DNA of 64,000 bases from Ewingella sp. CoE-038-23 (GCF_040419245.1 NZ_JAZHOH010000001.1:806001-870000), one strand, 5' to 3'. Numbered from the stretch's first letter, positions 1 through 9,851 are shown. Notes: generated by a model from the letters alone, not told the origin. Numbers and translations: made by a program.

Positions 1-540
1 TACGGTGGGGTGTTCACCACCTTCACCTTCCTCGCGCCGATGATGCAGCAGCAGGCCGGTTTCTCCGCCAGCATGGTGAGCTGGATCTTGCTGGCCTATG
101 GCGTGTCAGTGGCTATCGGCAACATCTGGGGCGGCAAGCTGGCGGATAAACACGGCGCGGTGAAAGCCCTGAGCATCATCTTCGCGGCGCTGGCTATCAT
201 CCTGTTTGTGTTCCAGTTCACCGCCAACTTTGCAATCCCGGCACTGATCACCCTGATGGTGATGGGCATCTTCGCCTTCGGCAACGTGCCTGGTTTGCAG
301 GTGTACGTGGTGCAGAAAGCAGAAGAAGTGACGCCGAACGCGGTAGACGTGGCTTCCGGCCTGAACATCGCCGCCTTCAACGTCGGGATTGCTATCGGTT
401 CCGTGGTTGGCGGACAGGTGGTGTCGAGCATTGGTTTGGCGCAAACGCCGTGGATTGGCGCGGTGATTGTGCTCGGCGCACTGGCGCTGATTCGCCTGAG
501 TGGTCATTTGGATAAGAAAAACCAGCTGGCCATGGCCTAA
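1..540 (+). CDS. MFS transporter, C-terminal part (5' end outside window)
   Basis: The reading frame is open from the first base, so the gene begins before the window; the GTG at 10 is only an internal valine. About 179 residues are visible. They contain roughly six hydrophobic segments and the cytoplasmic loop GKLADKHG at about residues 48-55, which matches the GxLaDrxGrr loop of the major facilitator superfamily. The short charged tail HLDKKNQ closes the protein. It is probably a DHA1-type drug or sugar efflux permease (AraJ/YdhP-like), but the substrate cannot be told. E. coli has a LysR gene (yafC) at this place before yafD, so this neighbour is not part of the shared order. Confidence 0.85.
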   Translation, partial: YGGVFTTFTFLAPMMQQQAGFSASMVSWILLAYGVSVAIGNIWGGKLADKHGAVKALSIIFAALAIILFVFQFTANFAIPALITLMVMGIFAFGNVPGLQVYVVQKAEEVTPNAVDVASGLNIAAFNVGIAIGSVVGGQVVSSIGLAQTPWIGAVIVLGALALIRLSGHLDKKNQLAMA

Positions 541-563
541 GGCTTTCCGGCAGTGCAACGCGC

Positions 564-594
564 GGCTCACCCTCGGGTGGGCCGTTTTGCTTTC
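564..594 (+). terminator. Intrinsic terminator after the MFS gene
   Basis: A 9-bp GC-rich stem with one G-T pair (GGCTCACCC at 564-572, GGGTGGGCC at 575-583) is followed by a T-rich run to 594. It lies 24 bases after the stop codon. Confidence 0.75.
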
Positions 595-695
595 AAGGAT
601 TAACTCATTAACAAGGCATAGCAAAAATCCTATGCTACCTTGATAACAGATCGCCGACGGTCAGGCGGGCAGGGTGTATACGATTGTAAACAGAT

Positions 696-723
696 TTGGC
701 CTGAGCACTGACGGGCGTATACT
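696..723 (+). promoter_or_regulatory. Candidate sigma70 promoter of yafD
   Basis: TTGGCC (696-701) and TATACT (718-723) are separated by 16 bases, 58 bases before the yafD start. The match is only moderate. Confidence 0.4.
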
Positions 724-780
724 GAAACGTCCGCTGCCTTCGAGCAGCATGATTTTTGATTGAGTAAATAGGCGATAAGC

Positions 781-1590
781 GTGCCGAAAAGAACATATGC
801 AATGAGGTATGTTGCAGGTCAACCGGTCGAGCAGATCTTTCCAGGTGCCATGGCACATCTCAGTACTGGATTGCCTCCCGGAGCCGCGCTGCCCAATTCC
901 AATACTCTACGCGTGATGGTGTGGAACATTTTCAAGCAACAACGGGCCGACTGGCTTTCGGTGTTGCAAGGTTTTGGCAAAGATGCCCAGCTGGTGTTGC
1001 TGCAAGAAGCGCAAACCACTCCGGAGCTGATTCGATTTGCCACCTCTCACTATTTGGCCGCCGATCAGGTTCCGGCCTATATGCTGCCTCAGCACCCCTC
1101 TGGCGTGATGACGCTCTCCGCTGCCCATCCGGTCTACTGCTGCCCCCTGCGCGAGCGTGAGCCACTGCTACGTTTGGCTAAATCTGCATTGGTGACGGTC
1201 TACCCGCTGCTAGACGGCAGACTGCTGATGGTGGTGAACATCCACGCGGTGAATTTCAGCATCGGGGTGGATGTCTACAGTAAGCAGCTGGAGACCATCG
1301 GCGAGCAGATTGCGCACCACAAAGGGCCGGTGGTGATGGCGGGGGACTTCAACGCCTGGAGCCGCCAGCGCATCAACGCCTTGTTCGGGTTCGCCAATAA
1401 CATTCGTCTGCAAGAGGTGAGGTTCCCGTCTGACTTCCGTCGCCGCGCCTTTGGCCGCCCGCTGGATTTCATCTTCTATCGCGATTTGAGCGTCACCCAT
1501 GCGACGGTGATGGAAACGCAGGCGTCGGACCATAACCCGCTACTGGTGGAGTTTCTGGCCGATCAGAGTGCGGCGAACAAAGCTCTGTAA
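781..1590 (+). CDS. yafD: Endonuclease/exonuclease/phosphatase-family protein YafD
   Basis: This 269-residue protein aligns over its whole length with E. coli YafD (266 aa). The GTG start is kept because E. coli YafD begins at the same position ([10 protein letters not shown] follows). EEP-fold residues are visible: N49, E76 in LLQEA, D189 and N191 in GDFNAW, and the terminal D250-H251 in ASDHNP. These form the metal-dependent phosphodiesterase site of the DNase I/AP-endonuclease superfamily. The physiological substrate is not established; in pathogens the gene has been linked to survival under stress. It is monocistronic and faces mltD across a shared terminator. Confidence 0.93.
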   Translation: MPKRTYAMRYVAGQPVEQIFPGAMAHLSTGLPPGAALPNSNTLRVMVWNIFKQQRADWLSVLQGFGKDAQLVLLQEAQTTPELIRFATSHYLAADQVPAYMLPQHPSGVMTLSAAHPVYCCPLREREPLLRLAKSALVTVYPLLDGRLLMVVNIHAVNFSIGVDVYSKQLETIGEQIAHHKGPVVMAGDFNAWSRQRINALFGFANNIRLQEVRFPSDFRRRAFGRPLDFIFYRDLSVTHATVMETQASDHNPLLVEFLADQSAANKAL

Positions 1591-1613
1591 GCCGATTTCC
1601 GCAAATTTGAGCA

Positions 1614-1645
1614 TAAAAAAAAGCACCCGAAAGGGTGCTTTTTTG
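1614..1645. terminator. Bidirectional terminator between yafD and mltD
   Basis: AGCACCC (1622-1628), a GAAA loop and GGGTGCT (1633-1639) have an A-run on the left and a T-run on the right, so the hairpin can end both convergent transcripts. Confidence 0.9.
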
Positions 1646-1668
1646 TAGGGATGACGCTGCGCATAGCA

Positions 1669-3054
1669 TCAGGTGTCTGGCGTTAACTTATTGCTGACAA
1701 ACAGAGTCAGCTTAGTGCCGGGCTGAAGGTTGTCTGTGCCAGCATTCCAGCGCATCACATCTTTGATGTTTACGCCGTGACGCTTAGCAATGCTCGACAA
1801 CGAATCGCCTTTGCGAACCTGATACGTAATACTGCCGCCGTTACTGCTACTTGCCGAACTGACGCTGTTATCCGCCACTTGCAGGGTTTGCCCAACTTTT
1901 ATCGCGCTCGCCGAGCGCAAATTGTTCCAACGCTGTAAATCACGGGTCTTAACGTTCAGTCTTGCTGCAATCCCTGACAAGCTATCGCCGGAGCGAACCT
2001 TGTAAGCTTTTGCGCCAGACGGAGCGTTGCTCGCTAGTCTGGTATTCTGCACGGCTTCGATGTCGCCATCGGCCAGAGAATCCTTCAACTGCGCTGCATG
2101 AGCCGTCGGTAACACAATGTAGTGCGGGCCGTTAGGCGCGGTAACATTTTGTTTGTAGCCAGTATTGTACGACTTAAGCTTAGTCAGTGACATGCCCGCC
2201 ATCTCAGCCGCCTGAGTTAACTGCATCTGTTGCCCCACTTCAACACGCGCTAATGCGCGGTCTTGGCTCGGCGTCGGTAAGCTAATTCCGTACTTTTTGC
2301 TATGCTTTAAAATATCACTCAAGGCTAACATTTTCGGGACATAAATCGACGTTTCACGAGGAAGCGCCAGTGACCAGAAATCTGTCGGACGACCTTTAGC
2401 TTTATTCGCTTTCACCGCTTGCATGACTCGGCCTTCACCGCTGTTATACGCTGCGACAGTCAATAACCAGTCACCGCCAAACATCTTGTTTAGGTTTTGC
2501 ATCATATCAAGCGCAGCAGTTGTAGACGCCACGACATCGCGACGACCGTCATACCACTGGTTTTGTTTCAAACCATAGTTGCGCCCCGTTTGTGGCACGA
2601 TCTGCCACAGCCCCGCAGCGTTAGCTGATGAGGTTGCTTTAGGGTCAAAAGCGCTCTCCACTATGGGTAGCAGTACCAGTTCCATCGGCATATTGCGTTT
2701 CTTAATCTGCTCGGTGATCCAGTACATGTACGGCTCTGCCCGTAATGTTACATCGTGGAGATAGCTCTTATTTTTTAAGTATTTTACTTTTTGCTCACGG
2801 ATCCGGGCATTTTCCGGAACCTTCATCTTCAGCTCGTCGCCAATGAAGTTCCACAGATTCTTTTGCGCGATAGAGTCATCATTGTCCAACCATCGCGAAG
2901 AGGTTAACCGCCCCCCATCTGTGTACTCTCCTGCTTCACTTTGACTTGCTGAAGACAAACTCTGTGCATGCTGTTCTGGCACCTTCACGTCCTGCCTGGA
3001 CGCTTGGCAACCCACTAGCAACACCGAGGCGAAGATTATCGCTTTTGCCTTCAT
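1669..3054 (-). CDS. mltD: Membrane-bound lytic murein transglycosylase D
   Basis: MltD cleaves the MurNAc-GlcNAc bond of peptidoglycan with 1,6-anhydro product formation. The 461 residues start with a lipoprotein signal whose lipobox LVGC places the lipidated cysteine at C16. The SLT domain follows, with catalytic E133 in VESAFDP and the family motif AAGLWQ at about 147-151. Two LysM peptidoglycan-binding repeats lie at about 349-395 and 409-453, each with the (R/K)xGDSLS signature. Length and architecture match E. coli MltD (452 aa, two LysM). It is likely anchored in the outer membrane, facing the periplasm. gloB follows downstream after about 70 bases. Confidence 0.96.
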   Translation of the reverse strand: MKAKAIIFASVLLVGCQASRQDVKVPEQHAQSLSSASQSEAGEYTDGGRLTSSRWLDNDDSIAQKNLWNFIGDELKMKVPENARIREQKVKYLKNKSYLHDVTLRAEPYMYWITEQIKKRNMPMELVLLPIVESAFDPKATSSANAAGLWQIVPQTGRNYGLKQNQWYDGRRDVVASTTAALDMMQNLNKMFGGDWLLTVAAYNSGEGRVMQAVKANKAKGRPTDFWSLALPRETSIYVPKMLALSDILKHSKKYGISLPTPSQDRALARVEVGQQMQLTQAAEMAGMSLTKLKSYNTGYKQNVTAPNGPHYIVLPTAHAAQLKDSLADGDIEAVQNTRLASNAPSGAKAYKVRSGDSLSGIAARLNVKTRDLQRWNNLRSASAIKVGQTLQVADNSVSSASSSNGGSITYQVRKGDSLSSIAKRHGVNIKDVMRWNAGTDNLQPGTKLTLFVSNKLTPDT

Positions 3055-3124
3055 GTGTGTGTCAATAGTTGCTTAAAAGACGAGCGATAATACTTTGCTT
3101 AGTCCAAAAACACAACCTTTTGCT

Positions 3125-3880
3125 TCAGAAGCTATCCTTGAGGCCCCTTAGATGGGCGAAAACTTGCCAAGAAGGCTTTAAGGGATCGTTAAGGTTTAAT
3201 TTGTTTTGTAAATCAACATCATCGCATCGTAAAAACAGGTTAATTTTTCGTTCTAAACCTAGGGTTGTAGGCAGGGAAGGTTGCCCCTTTTTACGCATTT
3301 CCTGCACATTCTGTTCATGAGAATCAATATCAGAATCGTCTGGCAGAATTGACCGGGCAAACTTAAGATTTGAGAGAGTATATTCGTGTGCCGCGCAGAC
3401 TAAAGTGTCATCTGGAAGCTGAGCTAACTGTTGAAAGGATTGATACATTTGCTCAGGCGTCCCTTCGAACAATCGGCCGCATCCGGCGGAGAACATGGTA
3501 TCTCCGCAGAATAGGTAAGGGGCGCTATAGTATGAAATATGACCTAAAGTGTGCCCGGGCGTAGCAAAGATGTGCCATTTCGCCCCGCCAATTTCGACCT
3601 CATCGCCGTTTTTAAGAATTTTCTTAGCACCTTTGCTCGCCGTTTCTTCAGGACCGTACACTTTTACAGCAGGGTAATGCGACAGAATCTCATTTACGCC
3701 GCCAACATGGTCATGATGATGATGGGTCAGCAGGATGTCAGTCGGGGTTAAATTGCGCGTTTTTAGCGCTTCCAGCACCGGGGCGGCTTCGCCGGGATCG
3801 ACAATCAAACAGTGACCGTTCTGGTCATCCAATAACCAAATGTAATTGTCCTGCAAGGCGGGAATACTGATAAGATTCAT
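3125..3880 (-). CDS. gloB: Hydroxyacylglutathione hydrolase (glyoxalase II)
   Basis: GloB hydrolyses S-D-lactoylglutathione to D-lactate and glutathione, the second step of methylglyoxal detoxification. The ATG at 3880 gives 251 residues, the E. coli length, and has the upstream Shine-Dalgarno GAGAGG; a longer frame to 3955 would run into the divergent yafS promoter. The metallo-beta-lactamase motif THHHHDH lies at 52-58. Further metal ligands are in the segments GHTLGH, CGDT and AAHEYT. The divergent arrangement with yafS is the same as in E. coli. Confidence 0.97.
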   Translation of the reverse strand: MNLISIPALQDNYIWLLDDQNGHCLIVDPGEAAPVLEALKTRNLTPTDILLTHHHHDHVGGVNEILSHYPAVKVYGPEETASKGAKKILKNGDEVEIGGAKWHIFATPGHTLGHISYYSAPYLFCGDTMFSAGCGRLFEGTPEQMYQSFQQLAQLPDDTLVCAAHEYTLSNLKFARSILPDDSDIDSHEQNVQEMRKKGQPSLPTTLGLERKINLFLRCDDVDLQNKLNLNDPLKPSWQVFAHLRGLKDSF

Positions 3881-3923
3881 AGATACCTCTCGTTGGCAAA
3901 CGCTTGAAAGACGAAAATAAAAT

Positions 3924-4658
3924 ATGCTACCAGCCCGCACACGAAAAAAAATCACTGCGCCAGCTTCATGGGATGCATTCCCCTGCGGTGAGTATTACCG
4001 TGCCGCGCTTGAGCGACAACTTCAAGCATGGTGGGGCAAGTTATACGGTTTCCACCTATTAAAGATTGGCAGTTTGAGCGTTGAACTCGACACCTCAGGC
4101 TGCCCCATCTCCCATCAGGTTAACGTCGCTGAGCTGGGAGAAAATCTGCATGTCCAAGGCTCGCAGTACCAATTGCCCTTCGCACACAAATCGGTGGATG
4201 CCTGCCTGCTAGCCCATACTTTAGCCTATGCCGAAGACCCTCACCGGACTTTGCGTGAAGTTGATCGCGTGCTGATTGACGACGGCTGGCTGGTGTTAAG
4301 CAGCTTTAACCCGTTGAGTTTAGTTGGAATGGCCAAGCTGGTGCCTTTGGTGCGTAAACGCCAGCCTTATGTCAGCCAGATGTTTACCCAAACGCGCTTG
4401 CTCGACTGGCTGGGCTTACTTAATTATGAAGTGATGATGAAGAGCCGTTTTCAGGTGTTGCCGTGGTGCGCTAAGGGCGGGGAGACGCTGAGTACGCATC
4501 TGCCCGCGCTGGGCTGTATGACGGTGATGGTGGCGCGTAAAAGGACGCTGCCGCTGACGCCGAGCGCCAAGAAGGTGCCGGCAAGGCGTCAGGCGATACC
4601 GCAGGCGGTGGGGGCCAGCAGCAAAAGTTATCGTAAAGATCACCAGAGTGAAGATTAA
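3924..4658 (+). CDS. yafS: SAM-dependent methyltransferase-like protein YafS
   Basis: The 244 residues match E. coli YafS (240 aa) throughout. Most of a class I methyltransferase (Methyltransf_11) fold is recognisable: [17 protein letters not shown] at about 88-104 corresponds to the acidic and post-motif region, and [15 protein letters not shown] at about 111-125 is the typical motif before strand 5. The N-terminal glycine-rich SAM loop is weak. The substrate is unknown. Its 3' end overlaps the convergent rnhA by four bases. Confidence 0.92.
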   Translation: MLPARTRKKITAPASWDAFPCGEYYRAALERQLQAWWGKLYGFHLLKIGSLSVELDTSGCPISHQVNVAELGENLHVQGSQYQLPFAHKSVDACLLAHTLAYAEDPHRTLREVDRVLIDDGWLVLSSFNPLSLVGMAKLVPLVRKRQPYVSQMFTQTRLLDWLGLLNYEVMMKSRFQVLPWCAKGGETLSTHLPALGCMTVMVARKRTLPLTPSAKKVPARRQAIPQAVGASSKSYRKDHQSED

Positions 4659-5122
4659 CTCTCTGGTTTATAGCCCACGTCATCCAGCGTCGGATTGCCC
4701 GCCGCGTCGCGCGCCAGCACGTCACAACGTTCATTCTCCGGGTGGCCCGCGTGGCCTTTGACCCACATCCAGTTCAGCTTATGCCCCTGAATCGCCGCGT
4801 CCAGCCGTTGCCATAAATCGACATTCTTGACCGGCTTTTTGTCTGCCGTTTTCCAGCCGCGCTTCTTCCAGTTGTGGATCCAACTGGTGATGCCCTGACG
4901 AACATACTGGCTGTCGGTGCTTAAGGTCACTTCGCAAGGGGAGGTCAGTGCCTCAAGGGCCACAATCGCCGCCATCAGCTCCATGCGGTTATTGGTGGTT
5001 AGCCGGAAGCCGGCGCTGAACTCTTTTTCGTGTTGCTTGTAGCGCAAGATTGCGCCGAAACCACCGGGGCCGGGATTGCCAAGGCAAGAGCCGTCGGTGA
5101 AAATTTCTACCTGTTTGGTCAT
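4655..5122 (-). CDS. rnhA: Ribonuclease HI
   Basis: RNase HI cuts the RNA strand of RNA-DNA hybrids, removing R-loops and primers. The 155 residues equal the E. coli length. All four carboxylates of the active site are in place: D10 in FTDGS, E48 in NNRMEL, D70 in STDSQY and D134 in ERCDVLA. The ATG at 5122 is used because the same frame continues upstream through the divergent dnaQ only as an antisense artefact. The rnhA/dnaQ divergent pair is conserved in enterobacteria. Confidence 0.98.
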   Translation of the reverse strand: MTKQVEIFTDGSCLGNPGPGGFGAILRYKQHEKEFSAGFRLTTNNRMELMAAIVALEALTSPCEVTLSTDSQYVRQGITSWIHNWKKRGWKTADKKPVKNVDLWQRLDAAIQGHKLNWMWVKGHAGHPENERCDVLARDAAGNPTLDDVGYKPES

Positions 5123-5191
5123 CTCTGGTAGACTCTTCCGCAGAAAGTAAAAGCCAAGTCTGACATAAACGAGCGCTGCGAGCACTGCAAT

Positions 5192-5941
5192 ATGATTTCT
5201 TCTCCTACCAGACAGATCGTTCTCGATACCGAAACTACCGGTATGAACAAACTCGGTGTTCATTACGAGGGGCATCGAATCATTGAAATCGGTGCGGTTG
5301 AGGTGATTAACCGTCGCCTTACCGGGCGCAATTTCCACGTCTATTTGAAGCCCGATCGTTTGGTCGATCCCGAAGCCTTTGGCGTTCACGGGATCAGCGA
5401 CGAATTCCTCGCCGACAAACCCACCTTTGCCGACATCGCCGACGACTTCCTCGAGTACATTCGCGGCGGCGAGCTGGTTATCCATAACGCGACGTTCGAC
5501 ATCGGCTTTATGGATTACGAGTTCGGCATGCTGGGGCGTGGTATTGAGAAGACTGAAACCTTCTGCAAAATCACCGATACCCTGCAAATGGCGCGCAAGC
5601 TGTTCCCCGGCAAGCGCAACAGCCTTGATGCCCTCAGCGATCGCTATCTGATAGACAACAGCAAGCGTACTCTGCACGGCGCGTTGCTTGACTCCGAGAT
5701 CCTCGCCGAAGTCTATCTGATGATGACCGGCGGTCAGACCATCATGAAATTCACCCACGAAGGCGACCAGAAAACCGGCGCGGACGGGCAGGGGATCCAG
5801 CGCATCGCCAGACCAGCTTCGGGTTTGAAAGTGATCCGCGCCAGCGAGCAGGAGATGGTCTGGCACGAAGAGCGTTTAGATCTGGTGGTGAAGAAGGGGG
5901 GAAGCTGTCTTTGGCGGCCACAACCGGCAGCAGAAGAGTAA
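5192..5941 (+). CDS. dnaQ: DNA polymerase III epsilon subunit (proofreading exonuclease)
   Basis: Epsilon is the 3'-5' exonuclease of the replicative polymerase core. In 249 residues (243 in E. coli) the DEDDh motifs are visible: D12 and E14 in VLDTETTG, the Asp in HNATFDIGF at about 103, and the HGALLD motif with His and Asp near 162-167. The C-terminal segment ending in VKKGGSCLW, which binds the polymerase alpha subunit, is conserved, followed by a slightly longer tail. tRNA-Asp follows as in E. coli (aspV). Confidence 0.98.
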   Translation: MISSPTRQIVLDTETTGMNKLGVHYEGHRIIEIGAVEVINRRLTGRNFHVYLKPDRLVDPEAFGVHGISDEFLADKPTFADIADDFLEYIRGGELVIHNATFDIGFMDYEFGMLGRGIEKTETFCKITDTLQMARKLFPGKRNSLDALSDRYLIDNSKRTLHGALLDSEILAEVYLMMTGGQTIMKFTHEGDQKTGADGQGIQRIARPASGLKVIRASEQEMVWHEERLDLVVKKGGSCLWRPQPAAEE

Positions 5942-6009
5942 GAAATTGCCTTTAAAATGCTCGTCTTGCAGAAAAACTGCTCAGTCGAGCGAAATTGTCA
6001 GGAAAAGCA

Positions 6010-6038
6010 TTGACGCCATGGCGGGCATTCCTTAATAT
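6010..6038 (+). promoter_or_regulatory. Promoter of tRNA-Asp
   Basis: TTGACG (6010-6015) and TAATAT (6033-6038) are separated by exactly 17 bases and followed by a GC-rich discriminator, as is typical of stable RNA genes. The mature tRNA starts 27 bases after the -10 element. Confidence 0.8.
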
Positions 6039-6064
6039 CCGCTCCGTTCTTAACCGAACGGCGC

Positions 6065-6141
6065 GGAGCGGTAGTTCAGTTGGTTAGAATACCTGCCTGT
6101 CACGCAGGGGGTCGCGGGTTCGAGCCCCGTCCGTTCCGCCA
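6065..6141 (+). tRNA. aspV: tRNA-Asp (GTC)
   Basis: The 77-nt sequence is nearly identical to E. coli tRNA-Asp. Its acceptor arm is GGAGCGG paired with CCGTTCC, the anticodon loop CTGTCAC carries GTC, the T-loop is GGTTCGAGCC, and CCA is encoded. It lies directly after dnaQ, the aspV position. The accessory block 6.2-39 kb starts right behind it, so this tRNA may once have served as an integration site, although no integrase or duplicated 3' end was seen. Confidence 0.98.
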
Positions 6142-6150
6142 ACATTCAGA

Positions 6151-6185
6151 AGCCCTGAGTTAGCAATAACTCAGGGCTTCGTTGT
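6151..6185 (+). terminator. Terminator after tRNA-Asp
   Basis: A perfect 12-bp stem (AGCCCTGAGTTA at 6151-6162 with its complement at 6167-6178) has a GCAA tetraloop and a T-rich tail. Confidence 0.9.
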
Positions 6186-6224
6186 TTCTGCTTTCTGCAA
6201 AACAAACTTCCTGTAAGCATAAAA

Positions 6225-6258
6225 AAACCGGCGTAAGTTGTTCCTCACGCCGGTTTGT
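6225..6258 (-). terminator. Terminator of the molybdenum hydroxylase operon
   Basis: AACCGGCGT (6226-6234) pairs with ACGCCGGTT (6247-6255). On the minus strand the stem is followed by a T-run (the A7 at 6221-6227), so it ends the leftward operon 20 bases after its last stop. Confidence 0.85.
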
Positions 6259-6276
6259 CTTCTTCCTATTTACTGC

Positions 6277-7575
6277 TTATTTCACTGCGGTTTCTGCCCG
6301 CACTTCGCTGACTTTGTGCTGCAAGTCAGGCCACGCGGCTTTTCCAGCATACTCTTGGCGCAAATAATTCAGCAAAGTGGCAATCTGCGCATCACTCAGG
6401 TTATGGCGAAACGCGGGCATAAAGCCCAGCTCGGCCTTGGCCGGATGCTGAATACCGTCGAGCACGATGCGAATCGCATTGTCCGGCGAGTCGGTAAACA
6501 GGTTGGTGTTGAGTGCCAGAGAAGGGCGCACGCCGTTCATCTGCGGGCCTTTCTCCTGCGCGTGGCAGGCCATGCAGGAGCCGGAGAACAGCCGCGCGCC
6601 TTCCGAGGTCAGAGGCTCTACCTTGCTTTCCGCGCGTTGATTCAGTTCATCCGCGCTGCCCTGCGGCGCGCTGTCACTCTGGAAGGACATCAGATAGGTG
6701 GCGATGGCCTGCAGATCTTCTGGCGGCAGTTGCGACAAACCTTCTGCGACCACTGGCCCCATCGGCCCGGCGGCGACGCCGTGGTTGGCCGAATAACCGC
6801 TGCGCATAAAGGTGACGAAATCCTCGTGAGTCCACTTCAGCGGCGCGTCGGAGTTAGCCACCAGTGACGGCGCGGTCCAGCCTTCGGCCACGCCTCCGGT
6901 CAGATGATCCTTGCCGCCTTTCTCGCCAAACATCAGGTTGCGCGGCGAGTGGCAGGCGCTACAGTGCCCCAGCCCTTCGGTCAGATATTGCCCGCGCTGC
7001 CATTCGGCGCTCTTGCTGCTGTCGGTCTTCAGCTCGCCCGGCTTGAGGAATAGCCAGTTCCAGGTCACGATGCCCTGACGAATGTTGAACGGGAAGCTCA
7101 GGGCGGTTTCCGGCGGCGAATACTTCACCGGCGGCTGCGACATCAGATAGGCATACAGCGCCTCGAGGTCAGCATCGCTGGTGCGGGTAAAAGCGGTATA
7201 AGGGAAGGCCGGATAGAGGTAATTACCCTCGCGGTCCACGCCGTGGCGCATCGCCCGCTTAAAGGCGGCGAAGGACCACGTGCCGATGCCGGTTTCGGCA
7301 TCCGGCGTGATGTTGGTGGAGTAAATCGTGCCGAAGGGGATCTCCATCGCCAGCCCGCCGGTATTGCGCTCGCCGCCGGAGCGGGTGTGGCATACGGCGC
7401 AGTCGCCGAGGTCAGCCAGCTGGCGGCCTTGCTCGATTTTCTCCGGGCTGAAGGTCTGAGTGCCCGGCTGTTTCAACGGCGCGATTTCCGGCTGCCAGCT
7501 AATGGTGGCGCCGCCAATCACTATCGCCAGCACCGCCACTGCGCCCCATCCGGCGACTTTCTTTATCTTACTCAT
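6277..7575 (-). CDS. Triheme cytochrome c subunit of a periplasmic molybdenum hydroxylase
   Basis: This 432-residue protein has an uncleaved or cleavable hydrophobic N-terminus (about residues 8-26) followed by three c-type heme sites: CAVCH at 59-63, CSACH at 205-209 and CMACH at 334-338. Three cytochrome c domains of this kind form the electron-accepting subunit of membrane-associated alcohol/aldehyde dehydrogenases and of nicotinate- or isoquinoline-type hydroxylases. Its start overlaps the stop of the molybdopterin subunit by four bases (ATGA), indicating translational coupling. It would pass electrons from the Mo/Fe-S enzyme to the respiratory chain on the periplasmic side. The physiological substrate cannot be inferred. 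Confidence 0.88.
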   Translation of the reverse strand: MSKIKKVAGWGAVAVLAIVIGGATISWQPEIAPLKQPGTQTFSPEKIEQGRQLADLGDCAVCHTRSGGERNTGGLAMEIPFGTIYSTNITPDAETGIGTWSFAAFKRAMRHGVDREGNYLYPAFPYTAFTRTSDADLEALYAYLMSQPPVKYSPPETALSFPFNIRQGIVTWNWLFLKPGELKTDSSKSAEWQRGQYLTEGLGHCSACHSPRNLMFGEKGGKDHLTGGVAEGWTAPSLVANSDAPLKWTHEDFVTFMRSGYSANHGVAAGPMGPVVAEGLSQLPPEDLQAIATYLMSFQSDSAPQGSADELNQRAESKVEPLTSEGARLFSGSCMACHAQEKGPQMNGVRPSLALNTNLFTDSPDNAIRIVLDGIQHPAKAELGFMPAFRHNLSDAQIATLLNYLRQEYAGKAAWPDLQHKVSEVRAETAVK

Positions 7576-9851
7576 GCTTTGTCTTCCTTAACCTGTGCTG
7601 CGGATTCCAGTGCTTTTAGCACGCGTTCCGGCGTAAAGGGTACTTCGCGCATTCGCACGCCCAGTGCGTCAAACAGCGCATTGCCGACCGCCGCTGCGCT
7701 TGGTACCGACGCCGACTCCCCCGCGCCCATTGGCGGCTCGTCGGGGTAGTCCAGCAGTTGAATATCCACCTGCGGCAACTCGTCAAAGCGCAGGATCGGA
7801 TAGCCGCCCCATTCGAGCGAAGTGGTGCCCGCGCCGTCAAAGGTGGCGAACTCCTTCAGCACGCGGCTGGTGGACTGAATAATGTTGCCGTGAACCTGAT
7901 GCTTTACCCCCGCCGGGTTGATCATCCGGCCACAGTCGTGGGCGACGAAAATCTTGTCGATTTTGATCTGCCCGGTTTTACGATTCACGCTCAGGTCGCA
8001 GACCCACGCGGCCCATGCCGCGCCGAAGCCGGGGAATTTACTGTGGAAGTAACGGGCGTAGGCGAAACCGCGCCCGGTCACCACGTCCTGATTCGCCGGA
8101 GCTGGCTGGCGATGGGCCGGGCCGTCTTGCCAATTGCACTGCTTTTTCAGCGCGGCGATCAGCTTAATGGCGCGGTCATCTTTCAGGTATTGCAGGCGAT
8201 AGGCGATGGGATCTTGCCCCGCCAGATAGGCCATTTCATCAATCCACGACTCATGGGCGAAGACGTTCGGCAGGGCCGAGACGCCGCGCATCCACGAGGC
8301 GCGCACAATCGGCGCGGCATCCTGCGACAGCACCCGCATGTGCGGATATTCATATTGCGGAATGGCGGTACGGTCGCCCATCTGCTGCACATCGGCGGCG
8401 TTCGGCACTTTGCCGGTCAGCACCAGAGGCAGCGTCACGGCATTGTTCGACGGATAGCTGGTTTTGAGCTCGTAAGCCGCCACCTGCAATTGCTTATCCA
8501 GACCACCGCGCACGCGGATCAGCTGGCCGGTGCCTTTCGGCTCCCAGCCTGACTCTTGCTCGCGCATCAGCTGCACGCGCACGGGTTTACCCACGGCTTG
8601 CGACAGCAACAGGGCGTCGGCCGAGACGTCGTCGGCGCAGTTGCGACCATAGCAACCGGAGGCTTCCATACGGTTGATATGCACCTGCTCCGGCGCGCGA
8701 TCCAGCAGCTTGGCGAGGTCTTTGCGCAGGTCATGGGGGTTCTGCGTGCCGGACCAGACTTCGGCTTTCTCCGCCGTGACGTCCGCCACCGCGCAGGATG
8801 GCCCAATGGAGGCGTGCAGGTGATAAGGCCAGACATAATCGGCATCGGCATGAATATGCAGCCCGGCCAGTGCTTCATCCGTACCGGCGTCGTTGCGCAG
8901 CATACGGTCAGTTTTTGGCGTCGCCGCCAGCGTGTCGTGCAGCTTGTCCAGCGACAGGTCCGGCAGCCCGGCCCATTTCTTCCATTCGACTTTAAGCTGG
9001 CGCATGGCGGCAATGGCCTGCTCCTCGCGCTCGGCGACAATGCCGATGAAATCTTTAATGACTACCACTTCGACGATGCCCGGCAGGTGGGCGATAGAGG
9101 CTTTATCCACCGAAATCAGGCTGTCGCCCAGCGGCGCGCTGCTGTCCGCACCGGCATAGGGCGGCCTGACCACGCGGCCGTGCAGCATGCCCGGAAGGCG
9201 CATATCGTGAACATAGGTCAGCTGGCCGGTGACTTTGGCGGGAATGTCCACCCGCGCCACCGGCTTGCCGACGTACTGGCTCTCTTTGACGCTTTTAAGT
9301 TGCACGGAAGTGTCGAGCGGCAGGTTGAGATCTTGGCCTTCGGCCAATTGGGCGTAGCTAAGACGCTTGGCCGGGTGGGCTTCGACAAACACAAAGCCCT
9401 GCTCGGCGCGAAGCTGTTCGGCGGGCAGTTTGATGGCCTTGGCTGCGAGGGCGGTGAGCATTTCGCGCACCTGCGCCGCCGCCTGACGCAGCGGCACGGC
9501 GGAGACTTGCAGCGTGCTGCTAGCGATGGTTGGCCCCTGATTCGGGGTGCGATTGGTGTCGCCGAGGATCATGGTGACATCTTCAAAGCGCACGCCGATT
9601 TCATCCGCGACGATCTGCGCCAGCGAGGTGCGCACGCCAGTGCCCAAATCGACGTGGCCGTTAAAAGCAGTAACCTTACCGTCGGCAGACATCGCGATAA
9701 AGCTGTTCACGCGGTCCAGTGGGATATCGCCCACTTTACTGGCGGCCGGAGTGCTGGCGAAGGCCGAAAGCGGCGAGACGAAAAGGCTGCTGACCATCAC
9801 CACGCCGCCCGATTGCAGCAGGCGACGACGGGTTATTTCCAGAGTATTCAT
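7572..9851 (-). CDS. Molybdopterin-binding subunit, isoquinoline 1-oxidoreductase/aldehyde dehydrogenase-like
   Basis: The 759 residues belong to the xanthine oxidase family large subunits, in the short IorB-like form. A twin-arginine signal is visible (TRRRLLQ at 7-13 followed by a hydrophobic stretch ending in AFA), so the folded cofactor-loaded enzyme is exported by Tat. Molybdopterin-binding segments and the glycine-rich GAGES motif near the C-terminus, holding the general-base glutamate, are present. Its start overlaps the 2Fe-2S subunit stop by four bases. Relatives oxidise N-heterocycles or aldehydes. The neighbouring purine-nitrogen genes make a heterocycle plausible, but that is inference from position only. 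No XdhC/MocA-type maturation gene is seen in the window. Confidence 0.9.
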   Translation of the reverse strand: MNTLEITRRRLLQSGGVVMVSSLFVSPLSAFASTPAASKVGDIPLDRVNSFIAMSADGKVTAFNGHVDLGTGVRTSLAQIVADEIGVRFEDVTMILGDTNRTPNQGPTIASSTLQVSAVPLRQAAAQVREMLTALAAKAIKLPAEQLRAEQGFVFVEAHPAKRLSYAQLAEGQDLNLPLDTSVQLKSVKESQYVGKPVARVDIPAKVTGQLTYVHDMRLPGMLHGRVVRPPYAGADSSAPLGDSLISVDKASIAHLPGIVEVVVIKDFIGIVAEREEQAIAAMRQLKVEWKKWAGLPDLSLDKLHDTLAATPKTDRMLRNDAGTDEALAGLHIHADADYVWPYHLHASIGPSCAVADVTAEKAEVWSGTQNPHDLRKDLAKLLDRAPEQVHINRMEASGCYGRNCADDVSADALLLSQAVGKPVRVQLMREQESGWEPKGTGQLIRVRGGLDKQLQVAAYELKTSYPSNNAVTLPLVLTGKVPNAADVQQMGDRTAIPQYEYPHMRVLSQDAAPIVRASWMRGVSALPNVFAHESWIDEMAYLAGQDPIAYRLQYLKDDRAIKLIAALKKQCNWQDGPAHRQPAPANQDVVTGRGFAYARYFHSKFPGFGAAWAAWVCDLSVNRKTGQIKIDKIFVAHDCGRMINPAGVKHQVHGNIIQSTSRVLKEFATFDGAGTTSLEWGGYPILRFDELPQVDIQLLDYPDEPPMGAGESASVPSAAAVGNALFDALGVRMREVPFTPERVLKALESAAQVKEDKA

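Noticed and set aside
675..685. TGTATACGATT upstream of yafD, like the right HpxS site
   Set aside because: It is a single imperfect half of the pair, far from the hpx genes and in a backbone promoter region; most likely chance.
5123..5866. Long extension of the rnhA frame across dnaQ
   Set aside because: It is antisense to dnaQ; RNase HI is complete from the ATG at 5122 with the exact E. coli length.
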